Translations under genes and position numbers: made by a program
Origin: Bacteroidia bacterium
GTDB taxonomy: Bacteria; Bacteroidota; Bacteroidia; UKL13-3
Length of the DNA stretch: 64,000 bases
NCBI GenBank assembly: GCA_021740845.1
Contig: JAIOYZ010000016.1
Coordinates: 1 to 64,000 of the forward strand
Direction of reading: 5' to 3'
The notes under the pieces: generated by a model
What the model saw: only the letters and a program-made list of their open reading frames with translations
What the model was told of the DNA's origin: nothing
Databases searched by the model: none
Shown: piece by piece, positions 50,216 to 60,275 of the stretch
Layout: every line of letters begins with the position of its first letter
How positions within the stretch are numbered: position 1 is the first letter of the stretch

Positions 50216-53200
50216 TTAATTTATCTGGAGTTTTCTTGAGTATACTTGATCCCCAGATTGAACTCTTATTATATAGAATCCTTTTGGTTGATGAGTTAAA
50301 TCCAATTCTTGAACCTGTAAATTGTTTCCTTTTATGGTTTGTTGAACAATTATTTTACCCAACATATCGTAAACGGAAACCTGCACATCTTGCGTTTGAA
50401 TATCTGCTAAGCGCAAATTGATTGAGCCATTACTTGGATTAGGATAAACACTCATTATTTTATCAATGTTCATTACTTCATTAACACCAGTTGGGGTTGG
50501 TTCTTTCAAAACATTTATTACTCTTTTGGCTACAGGTGATTGATTGCCAGAAAGATCCTTAACTACATAGGTAACACTATACAAACCAGGAGCATCTCCA
50601 AAATGCTTGCCTTCCGCATTTATAGGCAAGGAATTAGTAACTACAAGTGATGGTCTCATTTCAGCATCTGTATTATAATTATCAATTAATGAAACTGGTG
50701 CATCTTCGTAAACTGCCCATCTTGGTAAGTTAACTGTAATGATATTTAATAAATCTACTTGTGGACTAGTTAAATCTTTTATTTTCACAACTCTAGAAAC
50801 AGAATCTTTATTTCCAGATGGATCTGTTGCAATATACCAGATGGTATATTCGCCTATTACATTACTAAGAACGTTACCTTTTTTAGTAACCACTATGGTA
50901 TTTGCTGGCCAATAATTGTCAGATACATTTACACCTGGATCTAAAAATGTGGTATTAACATCCCACTCCATAGGGGTAACTCCTTTTAATGTTATTGTAG
51001 GCCCCTTGGTATCTTTTACAATTACTTCCACTAAAACTTCATCTCCAATATTTCCGCTATTATCTCTGGCTACATAACGAATAAAGTAGCTTCCAACACT
51101 GTTTACATCTACTGTTCCTTGAATGGTTAAATCAACAAATGAATTTGACCAATAATTATCAGTTACTGTCACCACTTTGGTTAAATCAATAGCAGTTCCT
51201 ACTTGTTGAATGTATGGATTAGATTTAGGTGTTACCTCTGGACGAGTACTATCGCCAATAGTAATTGCTCTTTGCGCATTGTCACTCATTCCAAAAGCGT
51301 CTACTACTATATAATCCATGCTGTATAGGCCAATCTTAGAGGTATCCAAATCGGTGGTAATTACCACAGAACTATAAATATCAAAACCTTGATTGTCTTT
51401 AGCTATATAGCCGGGTTCAGTATAATCATTATACACCTCTACATAGACATTTTCTGGACCCATCAATGTTAAGGTTGGACCCGTTTGGTTCAATACTACA
51501 AATACGGTTCTATACAAGGTATCACTTACGTTTCCGTATAAATCTGTTGTTATGTATTTCAAGTAATTTGGTCCAACAGCAGTAGTATCAACCGTTCCTA
51601 TGGTTTGGTATTTATGGCTTATGTCACCTTCGATATTATCCATTGAAAGTACTCCTGGATCTACAAAAGTTTTGTTGATTTCTGTATAATAAGTTGAATT
51701 TCCAATCATGGAAATACTAGGTTTAACTGTATCCATTGGGAAGTTTACGGTATAATCTCTAAACACACCTAAGAAAGTTACACTTGGATTTAGGGTAGTT
51801 CCAGCATAGGTTACTCCCACTCTCATTCTAGTGGTTCCTATTCTTTGTGTTTCACTTACTTTAACTGTATCTATCTTAGTCAAGTTTTGAGCATTTATTT
51901 CATCCATTACCAATTCGTCATTGGTAAACAATCCATCCATATTAAAATCTATCCAGGCCTTGCGGTCCATTGGGCTAGTGGTGGATGGACGAACAACAGT
52001 TAACAATCCCTTGCTTCCTCTGTACATCGATGCGGCTTGATTGCCTTCTACTATTTGGAAACATGGGGTATAAGCATTGGTGCTAGTATCTAATCCACTT
52101 TCTAAGACTACACGACTAATACCCACACTACCATCTGCCAAATTGATATCTGTAATACATGCAGGTTGGTCGTAAGCTCCAATATTTACATAATCTACTT
52201 TTATCAAAGAGTCGTTTCCGTACTGATTAGTTGTTACCAATTTCACAGTATACTTTGTTCTCTGTGTAAAGCGAATCATTGGATTTTGACTTGTATTGCT
52301 TGTTCCCATGATAAACTGAGCAGTTCCTGGTGTGAAGGTCCATTTCCAAGTACTTGGACCAAACAAACTCTTATCTGTAAAGCGGAAAGTATCGGTATTG
52401 AAACCTTGTACCTTGTCTGCTTCAAAACGTGTTACTGGTTTTTGAGTAGTTGGTAAGAACAAAACATTTTTGCATGTGGTATCGCTGCCCACACAATTGT
52501 AGGTTACCAAGCATATCTTTTTGTAATTTGGTGTTGTTACCAAGAAGCTTTTATTAGCAGTTGCACCTGTAGAATCATAAACACCATTTCCATCGGTATC
52601 CCATGAGTATTGCATCAAGGTTCCAACAGACGCACTGATAAACTGTACAGGTTGCAAACTAAAGATGGAATCTGGCACCACCATAATAGATGTTGGTTTT
52701 GGATAACTAGCATCTATAACTTCCCATCTGATTGAAAAACCAGCCGAATCGTATGGCAAGGTAGGATTACCAGTACCCAATTTAAACTTTAGGAACAACC
52801 TATTTCCACCTTTTATACCATTCTGCAAAATACTTACAGGCAATTGGTTCACATTAGAACCACCAATTGTTTTTAGAATTGGAGCGGATGCACTAGTTCC
52901 ATTGTGAATTACTATGGAATCGTTGGGCAACATCTTCATTCTATCTACCCAAAGAATAATGCTATCGGCACAAGGCTCTAATAACAAACCTTGGCAACCG
53001 TTAAGTTGAGAACGTGTATAGCTTAAGCCAGGACCAGAAGCGGCAAAAATAAATCCTTCTTGCTCGGAGCTCTTATCGCTTCCACTACCGCTACACATAT
53101 TTATGCTATTCAATACCTCTATATAATTTGGTTTACAAATGGTATCCCAGCCTCTATCATTCCATGCTTGCAAGCAAATGGTAAACTTACCTGGATCTCC

Positions 53201-54382
53201 GCCAAAGAACAATGGATTTTGATCAGTTGGTCCTGCAAAGAAATTATTGAAATAAGGAGGTGTAGTACATAAATTACAAGCTGGACTATAAGTCCAATAC
53301 CATTGGAAAGGACCATTAGAAGTGATATCAACTAAAGAAGCATAATCACCAATACCAATCTTTCTGCGTGCGGCAAAGAAATTTGGTTTAGGAGTTGTAT
53401 TTGGGGTATCTACCCATATATATTTTAAGATACTATCGCGTAAGCTATCACGCTTGAAATCATTTATTGCAAGTAACCTAACAGGTACAAAACCTCTATT
53501 AGGGAAAGTATATTTAAAACGCGAATTGTATTTAGCTGTATCAATATATTGTTGTGAAGTCCATGCTACATTTTGGCGGCTATAACCAAATGGCAGAGGG
53601 TTTACACTTGGTAAGTCCCAATAGTTGCGGGTAGCATTGGTGCTTGTAGCAACTAAATCATAAGGACTATTAATCCAAACGGTATCATTAGGAATGGTAT
53701 TTACGGTTGCTTGACTAGGAAAGTAATTGGCAATTGGGGGTAAAATTGGTCCGCCACCACCAGCACCACCAGGCGTTCCTGCTCTAAATTCATCAACTAC
53801 TGCTCCTCCAAATCCACGTAATGAAAGCCCGCCAGGAGTAAGTCCACCAATGGTATAACTAACAATAGAGTTAACTAAAGTTATTCCATCTGCAGCATAT
53901 AAATAACAAGATATATTAGTAGTTGTATTAAATACTACTTCTGCTCTATACCATTGGTTGTATGTATAAGATTGCGGTGATGATATTAAATCTGCGTAAC
54001 CCCACGATGCATTTTGCTGAATCAAAAAAGTGGTAGTGTTTGGAGCAAGCAACAAGGAATAACCCCCACCGGATGAAGCGCCAAAACCAAGGTAAGCTCT
54101 TCCAGCAGCGGAGAAATTAACCCACCAACTTATTTTTTGCCCAGCGGTTCCAACTGTAATATCAGTTCTATAAGCCCAATCACCACCACATGATAATGCT
54201 TTGGAACCTGATTTCACTGGAGAAGTTACAATGGTAGAAGTACCTGCAGCTGCATTAGTCCAGGGCGATGATGGCCAACTAGGTAAAGTTTCAAAACCTT
54301 CAACAATTGCTGGTAATGATTGTGCGCTTAGAGTGCTAATCATTAAAATAAATTGGAAAAACAGGATGTAAATTTTTTTCAT
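50216..54382 (-). CDS. Giant secreted multidomain T9SS cargo (PKD, GEVED-like, DUF5011-like Ig repeats)
   Basis: Signal peptide at MKKIYILFFQFILMISTLSAQ; repeated ITLKG...DPGVNVSDNYWP...GEYTIWYIATDPSGN; C-terminal SVYPNPSNGSINLRL...GFYIIRVQSGDQVYSRKLQIN. Confidence 0.88.
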   Translation of the reverse strand: MKKIYILFFQFILMISTLSAQSLPAIVEGFETLPSWPSSPWTNAAAGTSTIVTSPVKSGSKALSCGGDWAYRTDITVGTAGQKISWWVNFSAAGRAYLGFGASSGGGYSLLLAPNTTTFLIQQNASWGYADLISSPQSYTYNQWYRAEVVFNTTTNISCYLYAADGITLVNSIVSYTIGGLTPGGLSLRGFGGAVVDEFRAGTPGGAGGGGPILPPIANYFPSQATVNTIPNDTVWINSPYDLVATSTNATRNYWDLPSVNPLPFGYSRQNVAWTSQQYIDTAKYNSRFKYTFPNRGFVPVRLLAINDFKRDSLRDSILKYIWVDTPNTTPKPNFFAARRKIGIGDYASLVDITSNGPFQWYWTYSPACNLCTTPPYFNNFFAGPTDQNPLFFGGDPGKFTICLQAWNDRGWDTICKPNYIEVLNSINMCSGSGSDKSSEQEGFIFAASGPGLSYTRSQLNGCQGLLLEPCADSIILWVDRMKMLPNDSIVIHNGTSASAPILKTIGGSNVNQLPVSILQNGIKGGNRLFLKFKLGTGNPTLPYDSAGFSIRWEVIDASYPKPTSIMVVPDSIFSLQPVQFISASVGTLMQYSWDTDGNGVYDSTGATANKSFLVTTPNYKKICLVTYNCVGSDTTCKNVLFLPTTQKPVTRFEADKVQGFNTDTFRFTDKSLFGPSTWKWTFTPGTAQFIMGTSNTSQNPMIRFTQRTKYTVKLVTTNQYGNDSLIKVDYVNIGAYDQPACITDINLADGSVGISRVVLESGLDTSTNAYTPCFQIVEGNQAASMYRGSKGLLTVVRPSTTSPMDRKAWIDFNMDGLFTNDELVMDEINAQNLTKIDTVKVSETQRIGTTRMRVGVTYAGTTLNPSVTFLGVFRDYTVNFPMDTVKPSISMIGNSTYYTEINKTFVDPGVLSMDNIEGDISHKYQTIGTVDTTAVGPNYLKYITTDLYGNVSDTLYRTVFVVLNQTGPTLTLMGPENVYVEVYNDYTEPGYIAKDNQGFDIYSSVVITTDLDTSKIGLYSMDYIVVDAFGMSDNAQRAITIGDSTRPEVTPKSNPYIQQVGTAIDLTKVVTVTDNYWSNSFVDLTIQGTVDVNSVGSYFIRYVARDNSGNIGDEVLVEVIVKDTKGPTITLKGVTPMEWDVNTTFLDPGVNVSDNYWPANTIVVTKKGNVLSNVIGEYTIWYIATDPSGNKDSVSRVVKIKDLTSPQVDLLNIITVNLPRWAVYEDAPVSLIDNYNTDAEMRPSLVVTNSLPINAEGKHFGDAPGLYSVTYVVKDLSGNQSPVAKRVINVLKEPTPTGVNEVMNIDKIMSVYPNPSNGSINLRLADIQTQDVQVSVYDMLGKIIVQQTIKGNNLQVQELDLTHQPKGFYIIRVQSGDQVYSRKLQIN

Positions 54383-54651
54383 AACGATTTGACTTGAAAT
54401 CAAATGTAATAAACTTGCTCTTAAAATAAAGTTAAAAAAAGAAGATTTATTTAATCTTGTTCCTTCTTTATTTAGTGTATTTCATTTTAATGATTTTTAT
54501 GAAATTGCACCTAAGAAAGACTTTGGTGGTTCTATTTTTCTTAAATGGGGTTTGCAAATGGATTGATTTTCAAGTGAATTTTTTTTATGGAATCAATGTT
54601 TACATAATTGCTTTGAAATTATTGATATTTGCGCCTTAAAGTATAGAGTAC

Positions 54652-55923
54652 ATGTTAGCATTAAACTATTTGCGTGAGCAAACCCAAGACGCAAAAGACA
54701 GATTAAGTAAAAGAAACCCAAAATATGTTGAAACCATAGATACGGTTCTAGCTATAGACGAAGAGAATAGAAAAGCAAAAGCTGAAATGGAGAAAAATCA
54801 ATCGGAGGCGAATGGTTTGGCCAAGAGAATTGGTGAACTCATGAAATCTGGCGATAAAGCAGGAGCTGAAGAATTGAAAGCTCAAACCGCAAAATTAAAA
54901 GAAGCTGGAAAAGGATTGGAAGAGCGTTCTAAGCAATTAGAACAAGAATTATTTGATGTATTGGTAAGCTTGCCAAATACTCCTCATGAATCGGTTCCTT
55001 TGGGTCAGACCGCAGAAGAAAATATTACCGTTTACCAAAATGGTGATATCCCAACACTTGCAGAAGATGCCTTGCCTCATTGGGACTTAATTAAAAAATA
55101 CGATTTAATAGATTTTGAATTAGGTGCAAAAATATCTGGTGCTGGTTTTCCGGTTTACAAAGGAAAAGGAGCTCGTTTGCAAAGAGCCATGATTAATTTC
55201 TTTTTGGATCAAGCCATTGCTGCAGGATTTACAGAAATACAACCTCCCTTATTGGTGAATGCTGAAAGTGGATTTGGAACCGGACAATTACCAGATAAAG
55301 AAGGTCAGATGTACCATGCAACAGTTGACGATTTGTATTTGATACCTACTGCCGAAGTTCCAATTACCAATATTTATAGGGATGTAATTTTAAAGGAAGA
55401 AGACTTGCCAATTAAGAATGTGGGTTATACACCTTGCTTTAGAAGAGAAGCTGGAGCTTGGGGTGCACATGTTCGCGGTTTGAACCGATTGCATCAATTT
55501 GACAAAGTAGAAATTGTACAAATTGCACATCCAGATCAATCGTATGCTTTGTTGGATGAAATGGTAATTCACGTAAAAGGTTTGTTAGAGAAATTAGAAT
55601 TGCCTTATAGAATTCTTCATTTATGTGGTGGGGATATGAGCTTTACTTCTGCTTTAACTTACGATTTTGAAACCTATAGCGCAGCTCAAGGAAGGTGGTT
55701 GGAGGTTAGCTCTACTTCAAATTTCGAAAGCTTCCAGGCGAATCGTTTAAAATGTAGGTTCAAAAATAAAGAAGGTAAGAACCAATTGGCGCATACCTTA
55801 AATGGCAGTGCTTTGGCTTTGCCAAGAATCTTAGCAACACTTTTAGAAAACAACCAAACACCAGAAGGAATTCGGATCCCAGCTGCATTAGTTCCTTATT
55901 GCGGTTTTGATATGATTTCTTAA
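54652..55923 (+). CDS. serS: Seryl-tRNA synthetase
   Basis: Coiled-coil arm; TAEVPITNIYRDVIL, FRREAGAWGAHVRGLNRLHQFDKVE. Confidence 0.97.
   Translation: MLALNYLREQTQDAKDRLSKRNPKYVETIDTVLAIDEENRKAKAEMEKNQSEANGLAKRIGELMKSGDKAGAEELKAQTAKLKEAGKGLEERSKQLEQELFDVLVSLPNTPHESVPLGQTAEENITVYQNGDIPTLAEDALPHWDLIKKYDLIDFELGAKISGAGFPVYKGKGARLQRAMINFFLDQAIAAGFTEIQPPLLVNAESGFGTGQLPDKEGQMYHATVDDLYLIPTAEVPITNIYRDVILKEEDLPIKNVGYTPCFRREAGAWGAHVRGLNRLHQFDKVEIVQIAHPDQSYALLDEMVIHVKGLLEKLELPYRILHLCGGDMSFTSALTYDFETYSAAQGRWLEVSSTSNFESFQANRLKCRFKNKEGKNQLAHTLNGSALALPRILATLLENNQTPEGIRIPAALVPYCGFDMIS
55477..55486 (+). repeat. GGTTTGAACC motif, exact
   Basis: cgcGGTTTGAACCga; inside serS. Confidence 0.95.
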
Positions 55924-55997
55924 TAGAGTTCATTGCTTTTGGCTTTTAGCCATTGGCCGTTAGCTTTTTATAAGTTTAGTCTGTGCATTTGTGCATG

Positions 55998-56300
55998 TTT
56001 TTTGCAGCTGGCAGCTTGCCTCTGGCTTCTGGCTGTGGAGTGGTCTCTGGTCCTTAGTCTTTGGTCTTTGGGGGGAGTTTAATTTGTGCGTCTGATGTTG
56101 TTTTTTGCAGCTGGCAGCTTGCCTCTGGCTTCTGGCTGTGGAGTGGTCTCTGGTCCTTAGTCTTTGGTCTTTGGGGGGAGTTTAATTTGTGTGTCTGATG
56201 TTGTTTTTTGCAGCTGGCAGCTTGCTTCTGGCTTCTGGCAGTGGAGGGGCTTTTGACATTAGTCTTTGGTCTTTGGGGGGAGTGGTTAAATCTGTGTATT
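55998..56300. repeat. Tandem repeat, period 103 bp, about 2.9 copies, G/T-rich on + strand
   Basis: ttttttgcagctggcagcttgc starts at 55998, 56101 and 56204. Confidence 0.93.
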
Positions 56301-56339
56301 AGTGGCTATTTAAATGAACGTACTTATCACGATGTGTTT

Positions 56340-57521
56340 TTAGAACAACTCAGCTGGGTTCAATTTAATTAATTCTTGCCAAGTAATTCCTTCGGGTGAA
56401 ATGAGATAGGTTCTATGAGGAGAAAATTTTGAAGTAAATTTATTTAGTCCTTTGGTTTGTGGTTTATTGGTCTTGATTTCCAATGCAATAAATTTTCCTT
56501 TGTAGGTTAGGATATAATCTACCTCATCTGCACCTTCCCTATAATATAAAATTTCAATACCCTCTTCTCTATAGGTTAAGAAATGGCATCCAACTGCAGA
56601 TTCAACAACCCTACCCCAAACTTCTGGATTGGCTTTTGCTTCTTGAAAATTTTGGTGCCGGTAGCAATTCATAAGTGCATTATTGAATACCTGAAATCTC
56701 GGACTAGAACTCTTGGTTCGAGCTTTATCTATGGCAAATTTTGGTAATCCAGTAAGCAATCCTGCTCCATCCAATAACCGCAGATAGTGGGCTAAAGTGG
56801 TGGTGTTTCCAGCATCCTGCAATTGACCCATGAGTTTGGTAAAAGACAAAATTTGTCCCGAATAACTTGAACCCAATTCAAAAAGATTCCTTAGCAATGC
56901 AGGTTTATCAACTCTTGTGAGCATGAGTAAATCTTTGGATATGGCTGTTTCAATTAAAGACTCACGAATATATTGCTTCCATCTATCCTCATCTTTAATG
57001 AGGTATGCGGCACCAGGATAGGCGCCAAACCAGGCATATTCTTCTTCACTAAATCCAAAGGCCTTATTCATTTCAGAAAATCTCCAATGTGGAATATGAA
57101 TCAATTCAAATCTTCCTGCTAAAGATTCGGTTAAACCTTGTTGCAGGAGCAATCGTGACGACCCTAGCAAGATTACATGTAAATTAAGGTTATTGGCTCT
57201 ATCTTCATCCCACAATTGTTTTACCTTTTCGCTCCATTGAAAAACTTTTTGTATTTCGTCAATTGCTAGGATAAAAGTTGTACCCCTTGTTTTTTGAGCA
57301 ATTCTTGCTTCATTCCAAACTACATTCAACCAACCTTGGTCGCCGACTGCAACAACATCTGCGCTAATGTATTTGTTTGGCATTTTGCTCACTTCCAATA
57401 CCTGCCTCACTAAGGTAGTTTTTCCTACCTGTCTTGGTCCGGCAAGCACCTGAATTTGCCTAACAGGCTCAAATAATCTACTTTTAATTGTCTCTAAATA
57501 AGACCTTTGTATTGTATTCAT
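56340..57521 (-). CDS. AAA ATPase with DUF4143-type C-terminal domain (ATG start 57521 preferred over the TTG at 57545)
   Basis: QVLAGPRQVGKTTLVRQVL Walker A, FILAIDEIQK Walker B, VDYILTYKGKFIALEIKTNK. Confidence 0.9.
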   Translation of the reverse strand: MNTIQRSYLETIKSRLFEPVRQIQVLAGPRQVGKTTLVRQVLEVSKMPNKYISADVVAVGDQGWLNVVWNEARIAQKTRGTTFILAIDEIQKVFQWSEKVKQLWDEDRANNLNLHVILLGSSRLLLQQGLTESLAGRFELIHIPHWRFSEMNKAFGFSEEEYAWFGAYPGAAYLIKDEDRWKQYIRESLIETAISKDLLMLTRVDKPALLRNLFELGSSYSGQILSFTKLMGQLQDAGNTTTLAHYLRLLDGAGLLTGLPKFAIDKARTKSSSPRFQVFNNALMNCYRHQNFQEAKANPEVWGRVVESAVGCHFLTYREEGIEILYYREGADEVDYILTYKGKFIALEIKTNKPQTKGLNKFTSKFSPHRTYLISPEGITWQELIKLNPAELF

Positions 57522-57524
57522 GAT

Positions 57525-57568
57525 TTTACTCAATGTATTGAGCAAATTTACTCAATATATTGAGTAAA
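57525..57568. promoter_or_regulatory. Two abutting 22-bp palindromes just upstream of the ATPase start codon
   Basis: TTTACTCAATGTATTGAGCAAA (525-546) and TTTACTCAATATATTGAGTAAA (547-568, perfect palindrome). Confidence 0.85.
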
Positions 57569-57670
57569 ACAATTTTTGTGAAAAATGAGCTGATTTTCTC
57601 CTAACCATTCCACAAAAAGCAAGGGTAATTATGGGAGTTAATTTGCAATAAAGTAGTTCTTCAGATTTAC

Positions 57671-58036
57671 CTAAAGTTTAAGAATTCTTTTGGTTATGCT
57701 GGTTGAATCCTGACCTAATTTTAGGAAATACAAGCCTGGTTGAAGACCTTGAAGATTGATGGCATTTGGTAATTGAAATGCGGTTTTAGGCCAAATTATT
57801 CTGCCTTGCATATCTATAATTTGCAAATCAGTGGCTTCTAAGTTTTTGGATTCCCAATCTATATTCAGGGTTTCAGTAAATGGATTGGGGTAAACAGAAA
57901 TTTCATTTAAGTTTGGTTCAAACCGATTAATGGAACTAACCAATTGAGATAATGGTCTGAACCAAATGCCCTTGCTGCCACCGATAAACAGAGTGTCTTT
58001 ATTAATGCAAAATTTATTAATATTCATACTAGGCAA
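57671..58036 (-). pseudogene. 3' remnant of a T9SS cargo gene (propeller end plus sorting domain, no signal peptide)
   Basis: GGSKGIWFRPLSQLVSSINRFEP...EISVYPNPFTETLNIDWES...GLYFLKLGQDSTSITKRILKL; upstream lacks an open frame. Confidence 0.7.
57915..57924 (-). repeat. GGTTTGAACC motif, exact
   Basis: ttGGTTCAAACCga on +; inside T9SS remnant. Confidence 0.95.
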
Positions 58037-58256
58037 ATCATCAGAGATAGGGTGGAAATCAGTTTAATCCATTTTAAAAATCAGTTAAGGGAATTAATAA
58101 AAAATTAAGATAATGGACCTGCCTAATTTGATAAAAAATTTTAAACAGAATAATTGCAAAACCCAAAATGTTAGCAAGGTTTTATTCTATCAGAATTGAT
58201 TTTAAATTGCAAAAGTTACCCGACGACTTTAGTAAGTCGTTTTAGTTTTAAGGCAT

Positions 58257-58296
58257 AAAAAAAGTCCAGAATTGATTTTATTCTCTGGACTTTTTT
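58257..58296 (-). terminator. Intrinsic terminator downstream of lspA
   Basis: AAAAAAGTCCAGA ... TCTGGACTTTTTT. Confidence 0.9.
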
Positions 58297-58317
58297 ATTC
58301 AAAAAATATAGTGACAA

Positions 58318-58935
58318 TCACCCTTCAGTTTCCACTTCTGGCGCGATAGTGCTTTCGCTTTCAGCTTTATTTTCTTCTTCAGTTACTGCTTTTTGAAACA
58401 AGAGTATCATTACAAAACCCAAGCTAATGGCGGCATCTGCTATATTGAAAACCGGTCTGAAAAATTCAAAATCTTCACCTGCCCAGAAGGGCCAGTTTTC
58501 TGGAATGGTAGTTTGAATTAGTGGGAAATACAACATATCAACTACTCTTCCATGAAACCATGAATCGTAGCCAAAATAAACACCGTAAAAAACGCTATCA
58601 ATAATGTTTCCTAAGGCTCCCGCAACTATAAATACCCAACCATATACATAAATAGGTTTGGTGTTTTTATCTATTAAGGTCTTAATATAATAGCCTATTA
58701 CTCCCACAAAAATAATACGGAACAAGGTTAAAATTATCTTCCCTGTTTTACCGCCAAACTCAAGGCCAAATGCCATTCCATAGTTTTCTGTAAAATGTAG
58801 TTTGAACCAATCGCCTATTACAGAAATTTCTTCACCAAGATAAAAGTGATTTTTGATGTAGAATTTAAAGACTTGGTCCAAAACCAAAATACTACTTAGG
58901 ATAACAAACGGAATGAAAAATTTCTTAATGTTCAT
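58318..58935 (-). CDS. lspA: Lipoprotein signal peptidase
   Basis: VLDQVFKFYIK, GALGNIIDSVFYG, FNIADAAISLGF. Confidence 0.95.
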   Translation of the reverse strand: MNIKKFFIPFVILSSILVLDQVFKFYIKNHFYLGEEISVIGDWFKLHFTENYGMAFGLEFGGKTGKIILTLFRIIFVGVIGYYIKTLIDKNTKPIYVYGWVFIVAGALGNIIDSVFYGVYFGYDSWFHGRVVDMLYFPLIQTTIPENWPFWAGEDFEFFRPVFNIADAAISLGFVMILLFQKAVTEEENKAESESTIAPEVETEG

Positions 58936-59028
58936 GAATGCAGTTTTCTTAAAGGCAAATGTAAAAAATACTTAAAGGATGCCAAATGTATTTGCTTAAA
59001 TGTAGGAGTTGTTGGATAGGCGGTAAAA

Positions 59029-59060
59029 AGAAAAGCCCCGAGATGGCTCGAGGCTTTTCT
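59029..59060 (-). terminator. Intrinsic terminator downstream of the dksA-like gene
   Basis: AGAAAAGCC-cCGAGatggCTCGa-GGCTTTTCT. Confidence 0.85.
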
Positions 59061-59075
59061 AATAGTAATATTTAA

Positions 59076-60269
59076 TTATTTGTACTGTTGCAATTTAGCT
59101 TCCATACTCAAAGTGGTATGTGGCACTGCACGTAATCTTTCTTTTGAAATTAATTTACCTGTTACTTTACAAATACCGTAAGTTTTGTTTTCAATACGGA
59201 TCAATGCATTTTCCAAGTTTTCAATAAACTTACGTTGGCGAGCAGCTAACTGACTCAAATATTCTTTTTCTGAAGTAGAAGCGCCGTCGTCTAATTTATT
59301 GTAAGCATTATCTGTATCCGCACCACCGTTGATTCCTGGGTTTTGCATTTGGTTCAACAAATTGTTTAACTCTTCTTTAGCAACAACTAACTTCTTGTTA
59401 ATTATATCCTTGAATTCTAATAATTCAGCATCGCTGTATCTTTTAGTATCCATTGGGAGGTTTGGCATTTCCTCTGGTTTTTCTTCAAAAATTGGAACTT
59501 GACTTACAACTGGTTTTAATGCTTTTGGCTTTTTAGGCGCCACAACAATTGCTTTTGGTTCAACCACAATTGGTTTTTTTGCAGGTGCTTTGCTTTTAGA
59601 TACTGGCTTTGCAGCAGGTTTTACCACTTCAACAACAACTGGTTTTACAATTGCTTTTTTAGCAGCTTTCTTTACTACAACTGGTTTAGCTATAACTTTA
59701 TTTACCTTTTTAGGAGCAACTTTCTTTACTGCAGATTTAGTTGCAGCCTTTTTAGCAACTGGTGCAACTGCCTTTTTAGGTGCAGATTTTACAGCAGGTT
59801 TAGTTGCTTTTTGAATTGGCTTAACTACATTTTTGATTGCTTTAATAGCAGCTTTTTTAGCAACTGGTTTTGCAATAACTTTCTTAGTAGCTGCTTTTTT
59901 AGGTGCTACTTTGGTTGCTTTTTTAGCAATTGGTTTAGCAACAACTTTTTTGCTTATTGCCTTAACTACTTTTTTTGGCGAAACTTTTTTTGTAGCTGCT
60001 TTCTTAACTACAACTTTTTTGGTGGCTACCTTTTTAACTGCTACTTTTTTAGGAGCCACTTTTTTGGTTGCTGTCTTCTTAATTGCAGTTTTCTTTACTA
60101 CAGGCTTAGTTGCTTTCTTAGGAGCTACTTTTTTGGTTGCTGTTTTCTTAACAACTGGCTTGGTAACTTTTTTAGGGGCTGGTTTGCTAACCTTTTTTAC
60201 CACTGCTTTTTTAGGAGCTGTTTTGGTTGCTGCTTTTTTTGCAGTCTTTTTGATAATTTTCTTAGCCAT
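59076..60269 (-). CDS. DksA/TraR-family protein with long Lys/Ala-rich histone-H1-like N-terminal extension
   Basis: About 240 aa of KKAATKKVAPKK-type repeats followed by YSDAELLEFKDIINKKL...RIENKTYGICKVTGKLISKERLRAVPHTTLSMEAK. Confidence 0.9.
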   Translation of the reverse strand: MAKKIIKKTAKKAATKTAPKKAVVKKVSKPAPKKVTKPVVKKTATKKVAPKKATKPVVKKTAIKKTATKKVAPKKVAVKKVATKKVVVKKAATKKVSPKKVVKAISKKVVAKPIAKKATKVAPKKAATKKVIAKPVAKKAAIKAIKNVVKPIQKATKPAVKSAPKKAVAPVAKKAATKSAVKKVAPKKVNKVIAKPVVVKKAAKKAIVKPVVVEVVKPAAKPVSKSKAPAKKPIVVEPKAIVVAPKKPKALKPVVSQVPIFEEKPEEMPNLPMDTKRYSDAELLEFKDIINKKLVVAKEELNNLLNQMQNPGINGGADTDNAYNKLDDGASTSEKEYLSQLAARQRKFIENLENALIRIENKTYGICKVTGKLISKERLRAVPHTTLSMEAKLQQYK

Positions 60270-60275
60270 GTCTTC

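Noticed and set aside
54457-54639. 60-aa hydrophobic ORF before serS
   Set aside because: AT-rich intergenic sequence, no ribosome-binding or conservation evidence available
55998-56300. CRISPR array
   Set aside because: The 103-bp units are contiguous direct repeats with no variable spacers, and no cas genes are nearby
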